Below the pieces are notes generated by a model. It was given only the letters and a program-made list of their open reading frames with translations. It did no database searches and was not told the DNA's origin. A program made the position numbers and the translations under genes. Shown piece after piece: positions 18,623-26,873 of a stretch of DNA of 64,000 nt. Source of the DNA: Algoriphagus sp. (GTDB lineage: Bacteria > Bacteroidota > Bacteroidia > Cytophagales > Cyclobacteriaceae); the NCBI RefSeq assembly GCF_029254265.1, contig NZ_JAQWXX010000027.1:42115-106114 (forward strand). The letters run 5' to 3'. Position 1 is the first letter of the stretch. Each line of letters starts with the position of its first letter.

Positions 18623-18650
18623 ATATCCCGGTTTACTGGGATTTTTTTAT
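18623..18650 (+). terminator. Intrinsic terminator after greA
   Basis: Stem ATCCCGG / CTGGGAT (one G-T pair) with loop TTTA, followed by T7. It lies between greA and the HIT gene start at 18659, so HIT expression needs readthrough or its own start site. Confidence 0.75.
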
Positions 18651-18658
18651 TTAATTCT

Positions 18659-19051
18659 ATGGCTACTATTTTCACTAAAATCATCAACAGGGAAATACCC
18701 GCAGAGATTATCGCAGAGGATGAGAATTACATCGCATTTCTTGACATAATGCCATTAGTAAAAGGTCACGTCTTAGTAGTCCCGAAGGTTGAGGTGGATT
18801 ATATTTTTAACCTTTCGCCAGAAGCACTTTCAGGATTACATCTATTCGCACAGAAAGTAGCGAAAGCGATGGAAAAGACGATCAAATGTACACGTATTGG
18901 TGTTGCTGTGATTGGGTTGGAGGTTCCGCATGTACATGTTCATTTGGTACCCCTCCGTACGATGGATGACATTAATTTCACTCGTCCCAAATTGAAATTA
19001 AGTAAAGAAGAACTTGCGGAAGTCGCCGACAGAATTAGAGCAGGTTTTTGA
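18659..19051 (+). CDS. HIT family protein
   Basis: A 130-residue histidine-triad nucleotide-binding protein. The triad is in PHVHVHLVPL near residue 97, with the N-terminal TIFTKIINREIPAEII and DIMPLVKGHVLVVPK typical of Hint-type purine phosphoramidases. It follows greA by 39 bp with a terminator between. The greA-HIT order is common in Bacteroidota. Confidence 0.93.
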   Translation: MATIFTKIINREIPAEIIAEDENYIAFLDIMPLVKGHVLVVPKVEVDYIFNLSPEALSGLHLFAQKVAKAMEKTIKCTRIGVAVIGLEVPHVHVHLVPLRTMDDINFTRPKLKLSKEELAEVADRIRAGF

Positions 19052-19092
19052 TTGAAATCCCACTTTGAATTTTAATCATACTAAGCAGATTA

Positions 19093-19971
19093 TTATTCAC
19101 TGCTCAACTGAATATTAGTGACATCATACTTTGGTGTCCCACCTTTTTGAGTAGCAACAAAAGCTCCAATTCTACAGGCGAAATCTAAGGTTTCTTCTAT
19201 TGTCTTTTCCTCTAAGTAACTTTTAACGAATCCACTTAAAAAAGCATCTCCGGCTCCGATGCTATCTTGAACTTTTACTTTATAGCCAAGGTGAGAGGTT
19301 ATCTTTCCTTTTTCATAGACCATCGCACCTTTTGATCCTTGAGTAATACAAATCAAATCCATGGGGAAATGCTTGTCAAGGTATTCGCAAACAGTTTCAA
19401 TATTTGAGTCCAAATTGAAATAATCTGCAAATATTTCTAATTCATCCTCATTGATCTTTAGAATATCAGCAAAGCCTAAAAGGGTTTCAATTACCTCAAA
19501 ATCATAAAAAGGAGGTCGAAGATTTGCATCAAAGACTCGAACTACTTGATAATGTAATAGTTTGATCAATGTGCTTAGACTCTCAGTATTTCTCACTCCA
19601 AGGGTGCCAAATACAAAAGCATCTGCATTTTTTACCGCTTCATCCATTTCAGCATTCCAATGGATAAAGTCCCATGCAACTGGGGAAATTATGGTGTATT
19701 TAATGTTTTCTTTATCCGAATCATCTACCAAAACTTTGGAGGTTTCATGGCTTTGACTCACTTGAATAAGATTCAAAGGCAAGTTAAAAGTCTTCAAAAA
19801 GTCAATTAGCTTAACTCCGTCAGCATCATTTCCTACAGCTGAGATAAGTTCGGAGTCTAAGCCCATCTGATGGAGATTTAAAGCAACATTCATTGGTGCG
19901 CCTCCGGGAACAGCACCTGATGGAAGGCAATCCCAGAGCATTTCTCCAAATATGACAACTTTGTTTTTCAT
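19093..19971 (-). CDS. PfkB-family carbohydrate kinase (fructokinase-like)
   Basis: A 292-residue sugar kinase of the ribokinase/PfkB family. Near residue 19 is the substrate-binding GAVPGGAPMNVALNL; the ATP/catalytic signature DSIGAGDAFLSGF near 243 holds the catalytic Asp. It lies downstream of a sugar porter on the same strand with a 97-bp gap, so the pair probably imports and phosphorylates one sugar. Fructose is the likeliest substrate from the sequence style, but this cannot be proven here. Confidence 0.85.
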   Translation of the reverse strand: MKNKVVIFGEMLWDCLPSGAVPGGAPMNVALNLHQMGLDSELISAVGNDADGVKLIDFLKTFNLPLNLIQVSQSHETSKVLVDDSDKENIKYTIISPVAWDFIHWNAEMDEAVKNADAFVFGTLGVRNTESLSTLIKLLHYQVVRVFDANLRPPFYDFEVIETLLGFADILKINEDELEIFADYFNLDSNIETVCEYLDKHFPMDLICITQGSKGAMVYEKGKITSHLGYKVKVQDSIGAGDAFLSGFVKSYLEEKTIEETLDFACRIGAFVATQKGGTPKYDVTNIQLSSE

Positions 19972-20068
19972 ATGATTAAAATTTGATTTTTAAAGGCCAT
20001 ATGGAATCTTCGCATCTATTATAATCATACCTCTGTGTGTCGCTACGGCTCATGCTCGATTTCATAGA

Positions 20069-21400
20069 TCAGTGAATGTTTTGATGAATTTCTTCTAAAG
20101 ACTTCCCTTTGGTTTCTGGCATCTTAAACCGTACCCACAGCAGTTGCCAAACCATCATAATTGCAAAAAATGCAAATATATAACCTGGGCCGAACTGGTT
20201 TGCAAAGAAGGGGAACACGTTTGCAATTATAGCTGCAAGAATCCAATGGGTAAAAGATCCAATGGATTGTCCATAAGCACGGAGGTCATTTGGGAACATT
20301 TCGGAAATGAAAACCCAAATCACAGAGCCTTGCCCAATGGCATGTGAAGTAATGAATCCAAAGACAAAAATAGGAAGCCAAAAAGAAGGAATCCCTGGAC
20401 CAAGAAAGTTATAAGCCATAAGTGAAAGGGAAATGATGTAACCAAGGGATCCGATATACATCAGTTTTTTTCGTCCAATCCGATCTATTAGATAGAGGCC
20501 CAGAAAAGTGCCTAATAAATTAACAACCCCAATTCCAATAGTGGAAATCAAAGCATTCTCGGTGGAAATTCCAGCCATTTCAAATACTCGAGGAGCAAAA
20601 TAGATTATCGCATTGATACCGGAAACCTGATTGAAAAATGCAATCATAATTGCAAGAATGGTTGTGGGTAGGAATCGTTTTGCGAAAATGGCCGAAAAGC
20701 TTCCTTTTTGTTTGATTTTCTTTTCCTCTTCGATTGCTAATCGAATAGCTTCATCGACACCCTCAGGGTCTGTACGAGTCAGAATTGCCCTTGCTTGTAC
20801 TTGATCGTTGAATTTGGCTATCAGCCATCTTGGACTTTCAGGAATGCGAAAGATCATAGCTGAATAAATCAATGCAGGTATTGCCTCGACTCCAAGCATC
20901 CATCTCCATTCCTGTGCTATTTCGGCTGTTCCGATCAAATAGTTGGAAACGTAGGCAACGACTATTCCAAAGACAATGTTGAATTGATACAAAGCCACTA
21001 AAAGACCTCTGTTTTTCGCAGGTGCAATCTCAGAAATATACATCGGAGCTACCACGGATGAAGCGCCGACCCCTAAACCACCGATAAATCTAAAAATGGT
21101 AAAAGAAGTTATGTCCCATGCCATTGCTGACCCAAAAGCGGAGATAAAATATAAAAGGCCTATCCAGAGCAAACTCTTTTTCCGACCAAATCTATCAGCA
21201 GGAATGCCCCCGAATAAGGCACCGATCACAGTACCGTAAAGCGCTGAGGCAATCGCCAGACCATGAATCCAATCGCTCAGTTGCCAAACTTCTTGAATAT
21301 CTCGCTCAGCTCCTGAAATTACGGCTGTATCAAAGCCAAATAAAAAACCGCCCAAAGCGGCTGTAATGGATACAAAGAAGGCGTAATTTTTAGAATTCAT
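20069..21400 (-). CDS. Sugar porter (MFS) family transporter
   Basis: A 443-residue 12-TM major facilitator of the sugar porter family. Signatures seen: FGFDTAVISGAE in TM1, the loop 2-3 motif DRFGRKKSLL, the PESPRWLIAK motif at the end of TM6, QVSGINAIIYFAP in TM7, DRIGRKKLM between TM8 and TM9, and the C-terminal PETKGKSLEEI. These are the XylE/GLUT hallmarks, implying proton-coupled or facilitated uptake of a hexose or pentose. Upstream of the PfkB kinase on the same strand. Confidence 0.93.
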   Translation of the reverse strand: MNSKNYAFFVSITAALGGFLFGFDTAVISGAERDIQEVWQLSDWIHGLAIASALYGTVIGALFGGIPADRFGRKKSLLWIGLLYFISAFGSAMAWDITSFTIFRFIGGLGVGASSVVAPMYISEIAPAKNRGLLVALYQFNIVFGIVVAYVSNYLIGTAEIAQEWRWMLGVEAIPALIYSAMIFRIPESPRWLIAKFNDQVQARAILTRTDPEGVDEAIRLAIEEEKKIKQKGSFSAIFAKRFLPTTILAIMIAFFNQVSGINAIIYFAPRVFEMAGISTENALISTIGIGVVNLLGTFLGLYLIDRIGRKKLMYIGSLGYIISLSLMAYNFLGPGIPSFWLPIFVFGFITSHAIGQGSVIWVFISEMFPNDLRAYGQSIGSFTHWILAAIIANVFPFFANQFGPGYIFAFFAIMMVWQLLWVRFKMPETKGKSLEEIHQNIH

Positions 21401-21753
21401 GGATTTTGGGCTTTTATACTTACGCTAAACTAACCAGATCCCGAATATTTTAAAATCTTCGTAAAGAAATCTCACTTTTTAAGGAATTAGATTGAAGGTT
21501 TTCAAACGCAAAATATTGGCGTTTTTTTAAGTTTTTGATCAATTGTAATAGCCAAAATCCACACTTTTCTATTAAGTATAAAATTTTGGTACCGCCGCAA
21601 ATAATCCATTGACCGATCACCAAATAATATTTTGTTTTCTTACGAAATACTAAGGTCCGTCTTTTTGGAATTCTGTATATTCGCAAAGCTATTCCCAATA
21701 TGAATTTCTCATTTGAAATTCACTTTAACTATCAAATAGAATAACCCAAATTC
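21401..21753. other. Intergenic region between divergent sugar porter and IcmF genes
   Basis: A 353-bp AT-rich divergent promoter region. I see no convincing gene (an 82-codon minus-strand frame has no family features) and no match to TAnnTTTG with a proper -33 partner. No riboswitch fold is evident. Confidence 0.5.
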
Positions 21754-24700
21754 ATGACTACTACACAGGAGATTTATAAACCCAAAAATCACATTCGAAT
21801 TGTAACAGCTGCTTCACTTTTTGATGGGCATGATGCAGCTATTAATATCATGCGTCGTATCATCCAATCAACTGGTTGTGAGGTGATTCATTTAGGACAC
21901 AATAGATCTGTACAGGAGATAGTGGACTGTGCGATTCAAGAAGATGTGCAGGCGATTGCAATAACATCCTATCAAGGCGGGCACGTAGAATTTTTTAAAT
22001 ATATGTATGATTTGCTTCGCGAAAAGGGGGCAGGTCATGTCAAAATCTTCGGTGGAGGAGGAGGGACTATTCTTCCTGAAGAAATCAAAGAACTCCATGA
22101 ATATGGGATTAATCGAATTTATGCTCCTGATGATGGACGTGCACTAGGACTTCAGGGAATGATAAATGACTTAGTGAGTCAGTGTGATTTTGCTATTGGG
22201 GATGAGTTGCCAGAAGGATTTATTCTGGACAAGACTCACAAGGAACATGTTGGTCGAGCAATATCGGCTTTTGAAAACTTTCCTGAGAATTCTAAGGCAC
22301 TTTTGGATAAAGTAAGAAAGGAAAGTAAAAATTCAGAAATCCCAGTTTTAGGAATCACCGGTACAGGAGGAGCAGGGAAATCATCACTGGTGGATGAATT
22401 AGTTCGTCGATTTGTAATGGACTTTGATGATAAGACTTTAGCTATTATCTCAGTAGATCCTTCCAAGCGGAAAACAGGAGGTGCGCTTTTGGGGGATCGA
22501 ATCCGAATGAATGCCATTCATCATCCACGGGTATACATGAGATCTTTAGCTACACGACAGTCAAATCTCGCGCTTTCGAAGTACGTGCAAGATGCTGTAG
22601 ACACAGTCAAGGCTGCCGGGTTCGACATGGTCATTCTTGAGACTTCTGGAATTGGCCAATCTGATACAGAAATCATTGAGCATTCTGATCTTTCCTTGTA
22701 TGTAATGACTCCAGAATATGGTGCAGCATCGCAATTGGAAAAAATAGACATGCTGGATTTTGCAGATGTTATCGCTCTGAATAAATTCGATAAGCGAGGT
22801 GCTTTAGATGCGATTCGCGATGTTAAAAAACAATACAAGCGAAATCACAATCTATGGGATGTTGAGGACGATCAAATCCCTGTTTTTGGCACCATCGCTT
22901 CTCAGTTCAATGATCCTGGAATGAATCAACTCTATCGGGCTCTGATTGGCAAAATCAGCGAGAAACATTCCGGCTGGGAAAGTACCTTTGAGTTGACTGC
23001 AGGCACTTCAGAAAAGATTTACATCATTCCTCCTTCCAGAACAAGATACCTTTCTGAAATAGCAGAGGTAAATCGTAATTATGATTCTTGGGTAGAATCC
23101 CAAAAAGATATCGCGCAAAAACTTTATAGTATTTCAAAGTCGATCGAAGCCATTCAGAATTTAAAGGTTGATGATAAGGATCGATTGATCAAAGAATTGC
23201 AAGAAGTTTACGCTCAAGTTGAACTTGACTTTGATCCGAAAAATAAAAAGTGGATCGAGGAATGGGGAGAAGAAGTACAACGATATCAGGATGATTTCTA
23301 TGTATTCAAAGTCAGAGACAAAGAAATTAAGATTCAAACCTATACTAAGTCTCTTTCTGATTCGCGTATTCCGAAGATTTCTTTACCAAAATATGAAGCT
23401 TGGGGAGATTTGTTGAAGTGGGGCTTGCGAGAAAATGTCCCTGGGAAATTTCCTTTTACTGCCGGAGTTTTCCCTTTCAAAAGGGAAGGCGAAGATCCTA
23501 CCAGAATGTTTGCTGGAGAGGGTGGACCTGAGCGTACCAATAAGCGCTTCCACTATGTTTCAAAAGATATGGAGGCAAAGCGATTGTCTACTGCATTTGA
23601 TTCAGTGACCCTTTATGGAGAAGACCCTGATTATCGTCCAGATATTTATGGGAAAATCGGAAATTCTGGGGTCAATGTTTGCTGCCTGGATGATGCAAAG
23701 AAATTGTATTCAGGATTTAACTTGGTCAATCCTATGACCTCTGTTTCCATGACTATAAATGGACCAGCTGCGACTATGACGGCATTTTTTATGAATGCTG
23801 CTATTGATCAACAATGCGAGGTTTACATCAAAGCCCATGGACTGGAAGAAGAAATAGATAGAAAAATTGAGGCGATCTATGCCGAGAAAGGTATCGAACG
23901 ACCTAAATACAATGCTGAAATTCCTGCGGGGAATGATGGGTTGGGATTGATGCTTTTGGGGGTCACTGGAGATCAGGTTTTACCTGCTGACGTGTATGCA
24001 AAAATCAAAGCGGATACCGTAGCCAAGGTTAGAGGAACAGTTCAAGCGGATATCTTAAAAGAAGATCAAGCACAAAACACTTGTATTTTCTCCACAGAGT
24101 TTTCTCTTCGATTAATGGGAGATATGCAGCAATATTTTATTGAAAATGGGATTCGGAATTTTTACTCCGTTTCTATTTCTGGTTACCATATTGCAGAAGC
24201 TGGTGCCAACCCGATTACACAATTGGCATTGACCCTTTCCAATGGATTCACCTACATTGAATACTATGTAAGCCGAGGAATGGATATCAATCAATTTGCA
24301 CCAAATCTATCCTTCTTTTTCTCCAATGGAATCGATCCGGAATATGCTGTCATAGGCCGAGTCGCAAGAAGAATTTGGGCGAAAGCCATGAAATTGAAAT
24401 ATGGCGCAAACGAGCGTTCTCAGATGTTGAAATATCATATTCAGACTTCGGGAAGATCGCTTCACGCCCAAGAAATCGACTTCAACGATATACGGACTAC
24501 ACTTCAGGCATTGTATGCGATTTATGATAATTGCAACTCGCTACATACTAATGCTTATGATGAGGCCATTACGACTCCGACTGAAGCATCAGTTCGAAGA
24601 GCAATGGCTATTCAATTGATTATCAATAAGGAATTGGGATTAACAAAGAATGAAAATCCTATCCAAGGTTCTTTTATTATTGAGGAATTGACGGACTTGG

Positions 24701-25131
24701 TTGAAGAAGCTGTGTATGTTGAGTTTGATCGAATTACTGAGCGGGGAGGAGTTCTTGGCGCTATGGAAACAATGTATCAGCGCGGAAAAATTCAGGAAGA
24801 AAGTCTTCACTATGAGATGCTCAAGCACACTGGGGAGTACCCAATAATTGGAGTGAATACCTTCCTTTCATCGGAAGGATCACCTACGGTTACGCCAGGA
24901 GAAGTAATAAGAGCTACCCAAAGCGAAAAAGAAGCTCAAATTAAAACACTTCAGACCCTACATGCTGCACATTCAGAAAAAGTAGCTGCTGAACTTCAAA
25001 AATTGAAAGCTGTAGCTGTAAGAAATGAAAATGTTTTTGCCGAATTGATGGAAGCAGCTAAGTATTGCTCGCTTGGTGAAATCACAAATGCCTTGTATGA
25101 AGTAGGTGGTCAATACAGAAGAAACGTGTAA
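21754..25131 (+). CDS. icmF: Fused isobutyryl-CoA mutase (IcmF)
   Basis: A 1125-residue fusion that interconverts isobutyryl-CoA and n-butyryl-CoA using adenosylcobalamin. The order is that of IcmF: N-terminal B12-binding domain with [11 protein letters not shown] near residue 20 (the histidine is the lower cobalt ligand) and a GGGGGTI loop near 100; a MeaI-type GTPase chaperone with P-loop GTGGAGKS (203-210); a linker; and a C-terminal mutase TIM barrel from about 560. PFTAGVFPF near 565 has Phe where methylmalonyl-CoA mutase has Tyr, which supports an isobutyryl-type substrate. It is probably used in branched-chain acyl-CoA metabolism. Followed by an OsmC gene 51 bp downstream. Confidence 0.93.
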   Translation: MTTTQEIYKPKNHIRIVTAASLFDGHDAAINIMRRIIQSTGCEVIHLGHNRSVQEIVDCAIQEDVQAIAITSYQGGHVEFFKYMYDLLREKGAGHVKIFGGGGGTILPEEIKELHEYGINRIYAPDDGRALGLQGMINDLVSQCDFAIGDELPEGFILDKTHKEHVGRAISAFENFPENSKALLDKVRKESKNSEIPVLGITGTGGAGKSSLVDELVRRFVMDFDDKTLAIISVDPSKRKTGGALLGDRIRMNAIHHPRVYMRSLATRQSNLALSKYVQDAVDTVKAAGFDMVILETSGIGQSDTEIIEHSDLSLYVMTPEYGAASQLEKIDMLDFADVIALNKFDKRGALDAIRDVKKQYKRNHNLWDVEDDQIPVFGTIASQFNDPGMNQLYRALIGKISEKHSGWESTFELTAGTSEKIYIIPPSRTRYLSEIAEVNRNYDSWVESQKDIAQKLYSISKSIEAIQNLKVDDKDRLIKELQEVYAQVELDFDPKNKKWIEEWGEEVQRYQDDFYVFKVRDKEIKIQTYTKSLSDSRIPKISLPKYEAWGDLLKWGLRENVPGKFPFTAGVFPFKREGEDPTRMFAGEGGPERTNKRFHYVSKDMEAKRLSTAFDSVTLYGEDPDYRPDIYGKIGNSGVNVCCLDDAKKLYSGFNLVNPMTSVSMTINGPAATMTAFFMNAAIDQQCEVYIKAHGLEEEIDRKIEAIYAEKGIERPKYNAEIPAGNDGLGLMLLGVTGDQVLPADVYAKIKADTVAKVRGTVQADILKEDQAQNTCIFSTEFSLRLMGDMQQYFIENGIRNFYSVSISGYHIAEAGANPITQLALTLSNGFTYIEYYVSRGMDINQFAPNLSFFFSNGIDPEYAVIGRVARRIWAKAMKLKYGANERSQMLKYHIQTSGRSLHAQEIDFNDIRTTLQALYAIYDNCNSLHTNAYDEAITTPTEASVRRAMAIQLIINKELGLTKNENPIQGSFIIEELTDLVEEAVYVEFDRITERGGVLGAMETMYQRGKIQEESLHYEMLKHTGEYPIIGVNTFLSSEGSPTVTPGEVIRATQSEKEAQIKTLQTLHAAHSEKVAAELQKLKAVAVRNENVFAELMEAAKYCSLGEITNALYEVGGQYRRNV

Positions 25132-25182
25132 TTCATTCTTTTGAAGAAGTGAAATAAGAATCAAAAAAATAAATCTAAAAAT

Positions 25183-25596
25183 ATGTCAAAGAGAAATGTA
25201 ACGGTTCGAATGAAAGCGGACTACGAGTATGAGTCTGTCAATCCACAAGGAAATGTTGTCCAAATTGACATGTATGATGCTCCTGAAAAGAAAGCTCAAT
25301 CCCCGATGGATTTATTACTTTCTGCGCTTGGTGGGTGTGCCTCAGTAGATGCCGTGCTGATGATGCGAAAGAAGCGAAAAACAATCACTGACTTTTATGT
25401 GGAGGTTGAAGGGAATCGTAATGATGGCACGCCGGCATTTTACACAGATATCAAGCTGATGTTTACGATTGTTTCTCCTGATGCCAAAGAAGAGGAATTT
25501 ATCAAAGTTGTAGCGCTATCAGTAGAGAAATATTGCTCTGTTGCTTCTTCCTTGAAATCAAAAATTAGCTTCTCAGCTCATGTAAAAAGACCATAA
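25183..25596 (+). CDS. OsmC family protein
   Basis: A 137-residue OsmC/Ohr-family protein. SPMDLLLSALGGCASVDAVLMM near residue 38 contains the first conserved Cys, and VEKYCSVASSLK near 110 the second; the two would form the thiol peroxidase site. It lies 51 bp after icmF and its stop overlaps the next start (TAATG), so it belongs to an icmF-downstream unit. A role in organic peroxide reduction is family knowledge. Confidence 0.9.
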   Translation: MSKRNVTVRMKADYEYESVNPQGNVVQIDMYDAPEKKAQSPMDLLLSALGGCASVDAVLMMRKKRKTITDFYVEVEGNRNDGTPAFYTDIKLMFTIVSPDAKEEEFIKVVALSVEKYCSVASSLKSKISFSAHVKRP

Positions 25597-25835
25597 TGCG
25601 AGTAGTTAAAGAGTTTATTATAGATGAAATTAGGATTAGTGTTTTCTCTTGGAACAATAAGTTCATCCTTAAATATGAGTTTGGTCCGATGGAGCAGACA
25701 TTTAAGGTGAGTGAATTGGATATTCTAGAGGAAACTGATTTAGATTCCTTTTTGGAAGGGGAGTTTTTTGAAAAAGTTAAATTAAGGTTTGAAGAAATGG
25801 GAGATTCATTTCGTTCCGAAATGGAAAAATTATAA
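25596..25835 (+). CDS. Small conserved-looking protein of unknown function
   Basis: A 79-residue acidic protein, start overlapping the osmC stop by one base (TAATG), which supports real translation. The N-terminal half is predicted beta (KEFIIDEIRISVFSWNNKF) and the C-terminal half helical. There is no signal peptide or known motif. It lies 27 bp before the Cache-type lipoprotein gene and may be a stray member of either neighbouring unit. Confidence 0.65.
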   Translation: MRVVKEFIIDEIRISVFSWNNKFILKYEFGPMEQTFKVSELDILEETDLDSFLEGEFFEKVKLRFEEMGDSFRSEMEKL

Positions 25836-25862
25836 TTTTCAGAAGAAACACTTCTATTTGGT

Positions 25863-26873
25863 ATGGTTTTAAGAATTTTAGTTTTTTCTCTGCTCTCAAT
25901 AATTTTTTTTGCTTGCACAATAAGCAATGAAAAAAGAGAATTGGCAGATATTTCTAAACTCGAAAGCTTTGTCCATGAGATGGAAGAAGAGTTATCCCTT
26001 CTAGAAAAGGAAATACTAGACCTAAGAGATTTTCATATATCTCTGCTTTCCAATCGAGAAACTATTCTTAAACAAGCTGATCGAAATAAATACAACTTTA
26101 AAAACGGTTTTTCTACTAATAGGCCAGGTAAAGATTCAACCTTGAGTTCGATTGCATTGCTGCGATCCGATGAGGACTTTAATAAAAGACTTTTAGATGT
26201 ATTTCTAACCAATAGACTGGATTCTGCATTTAGTAAGATTTATTATAAATATGATTTCATAGCTCAGGTTTATACCAATTCTTCAAAGCAGATTTCTAGA
26301 GTTTTTCCAGCTTATGATATAGAGGATCTTATATCTCAAGATATAGACGTTACTAGTTTTAATTTTTATTACAAAGGGAATGCGGAAAATAACCCTACAA
26401 GAGGGCCTGTTTGGATTCCAGAAGTATATGTAGATCCTGTGGGCCGTGGATGGATTTTATCTTTGATTCAGCCGGTTTATCATAATGATAGCCTCTATGC
26501 TGTATTGGGTATTGATATTACCGTGGATGAAATCATCTCTAGGTATCTTGAAAAAGGAGATGAAGACTACCTTATCGTTACAAAAAATGGAGATATTGTC
26601 GCAGGAAATTCAGAATCAATCGAACTTTTGAGTTTTCCTCCACTAAGAAATCACGTATACAGGGAAACTATCCAGGAGGATAATTTCAGAATTTCTGACT
26701 TCAATCTTTTTAATAGTAAAAATCAGGAGGTGAGAGAAATGGCTGAAAAACTACTTTTTGAAGGCCAAAATCATTATTTTTTTAATGAGATTTTTAGTCC
26801 TTATTCGGCTTATAAGGTTTCATTTGACTTGTTAGACTGGATTTTAATTGAAATTAATCCAACTCCTCCATGA
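25863..26873 (+). CDS. Cache-like sensor lipoprotein, partner of the hybrid histidine kinase
   Basis: A 336-residue protein with a lipoprotein-type signal (LLSIIFFAC, Cys at about 18). A predicted coiled coil follows (about 28-60), then an extracytoplasmic Cache/PDC-like ligand-binding domain. Cache-like features are the paired strands in GWILSLIQPVYHNDSLYAVLGIDITVDEI near residue 198 and DYLIVTKNGDIVAGN near 236. The stop overlaps the start of the kinase gene by an ATGA, so the two are translationally coupled. The likely job is to bind a small ligand in the periplasm and signal to the kinase; the ligand is unknown. Confidence 0.72.
   Translation: MVLRILVFSLLSIIFFACTISNEKRELADISKLESFVHEMEEELSLLEKEILDLRDFHISLLSNRETILKQADRNKYNFKNGFSTNRPGKDSTLSSIALLRSDEDFNKRLLDVFLTNRLDSAFSKIYYKYDFIAQVYTNSSKQISRVFPAYDIEDLISQDIDVTSFNFYYKGNAENNPTRGPVWIPEVYVDPVGRGWILSLIQPVYHNDSLYAVLGIDITVDEIISRYLEKGDEDYLIVTKNGDIVAGNSESIELLSFPPLRNHVYRETIQEDNFRISDFNLFNSKNQEVREMAEKLLFEGQNHYFFNEIFSPYSAYKVSFDLLDWILIEINPTPP

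Noticed and set aside
21450..21698. 82-codon minus-strand frame in the sugar porter/IcmF gap
   Set aside because: Basic, low-complexity translation with no family features, no promoter and no neighbour coupling; likely chance.
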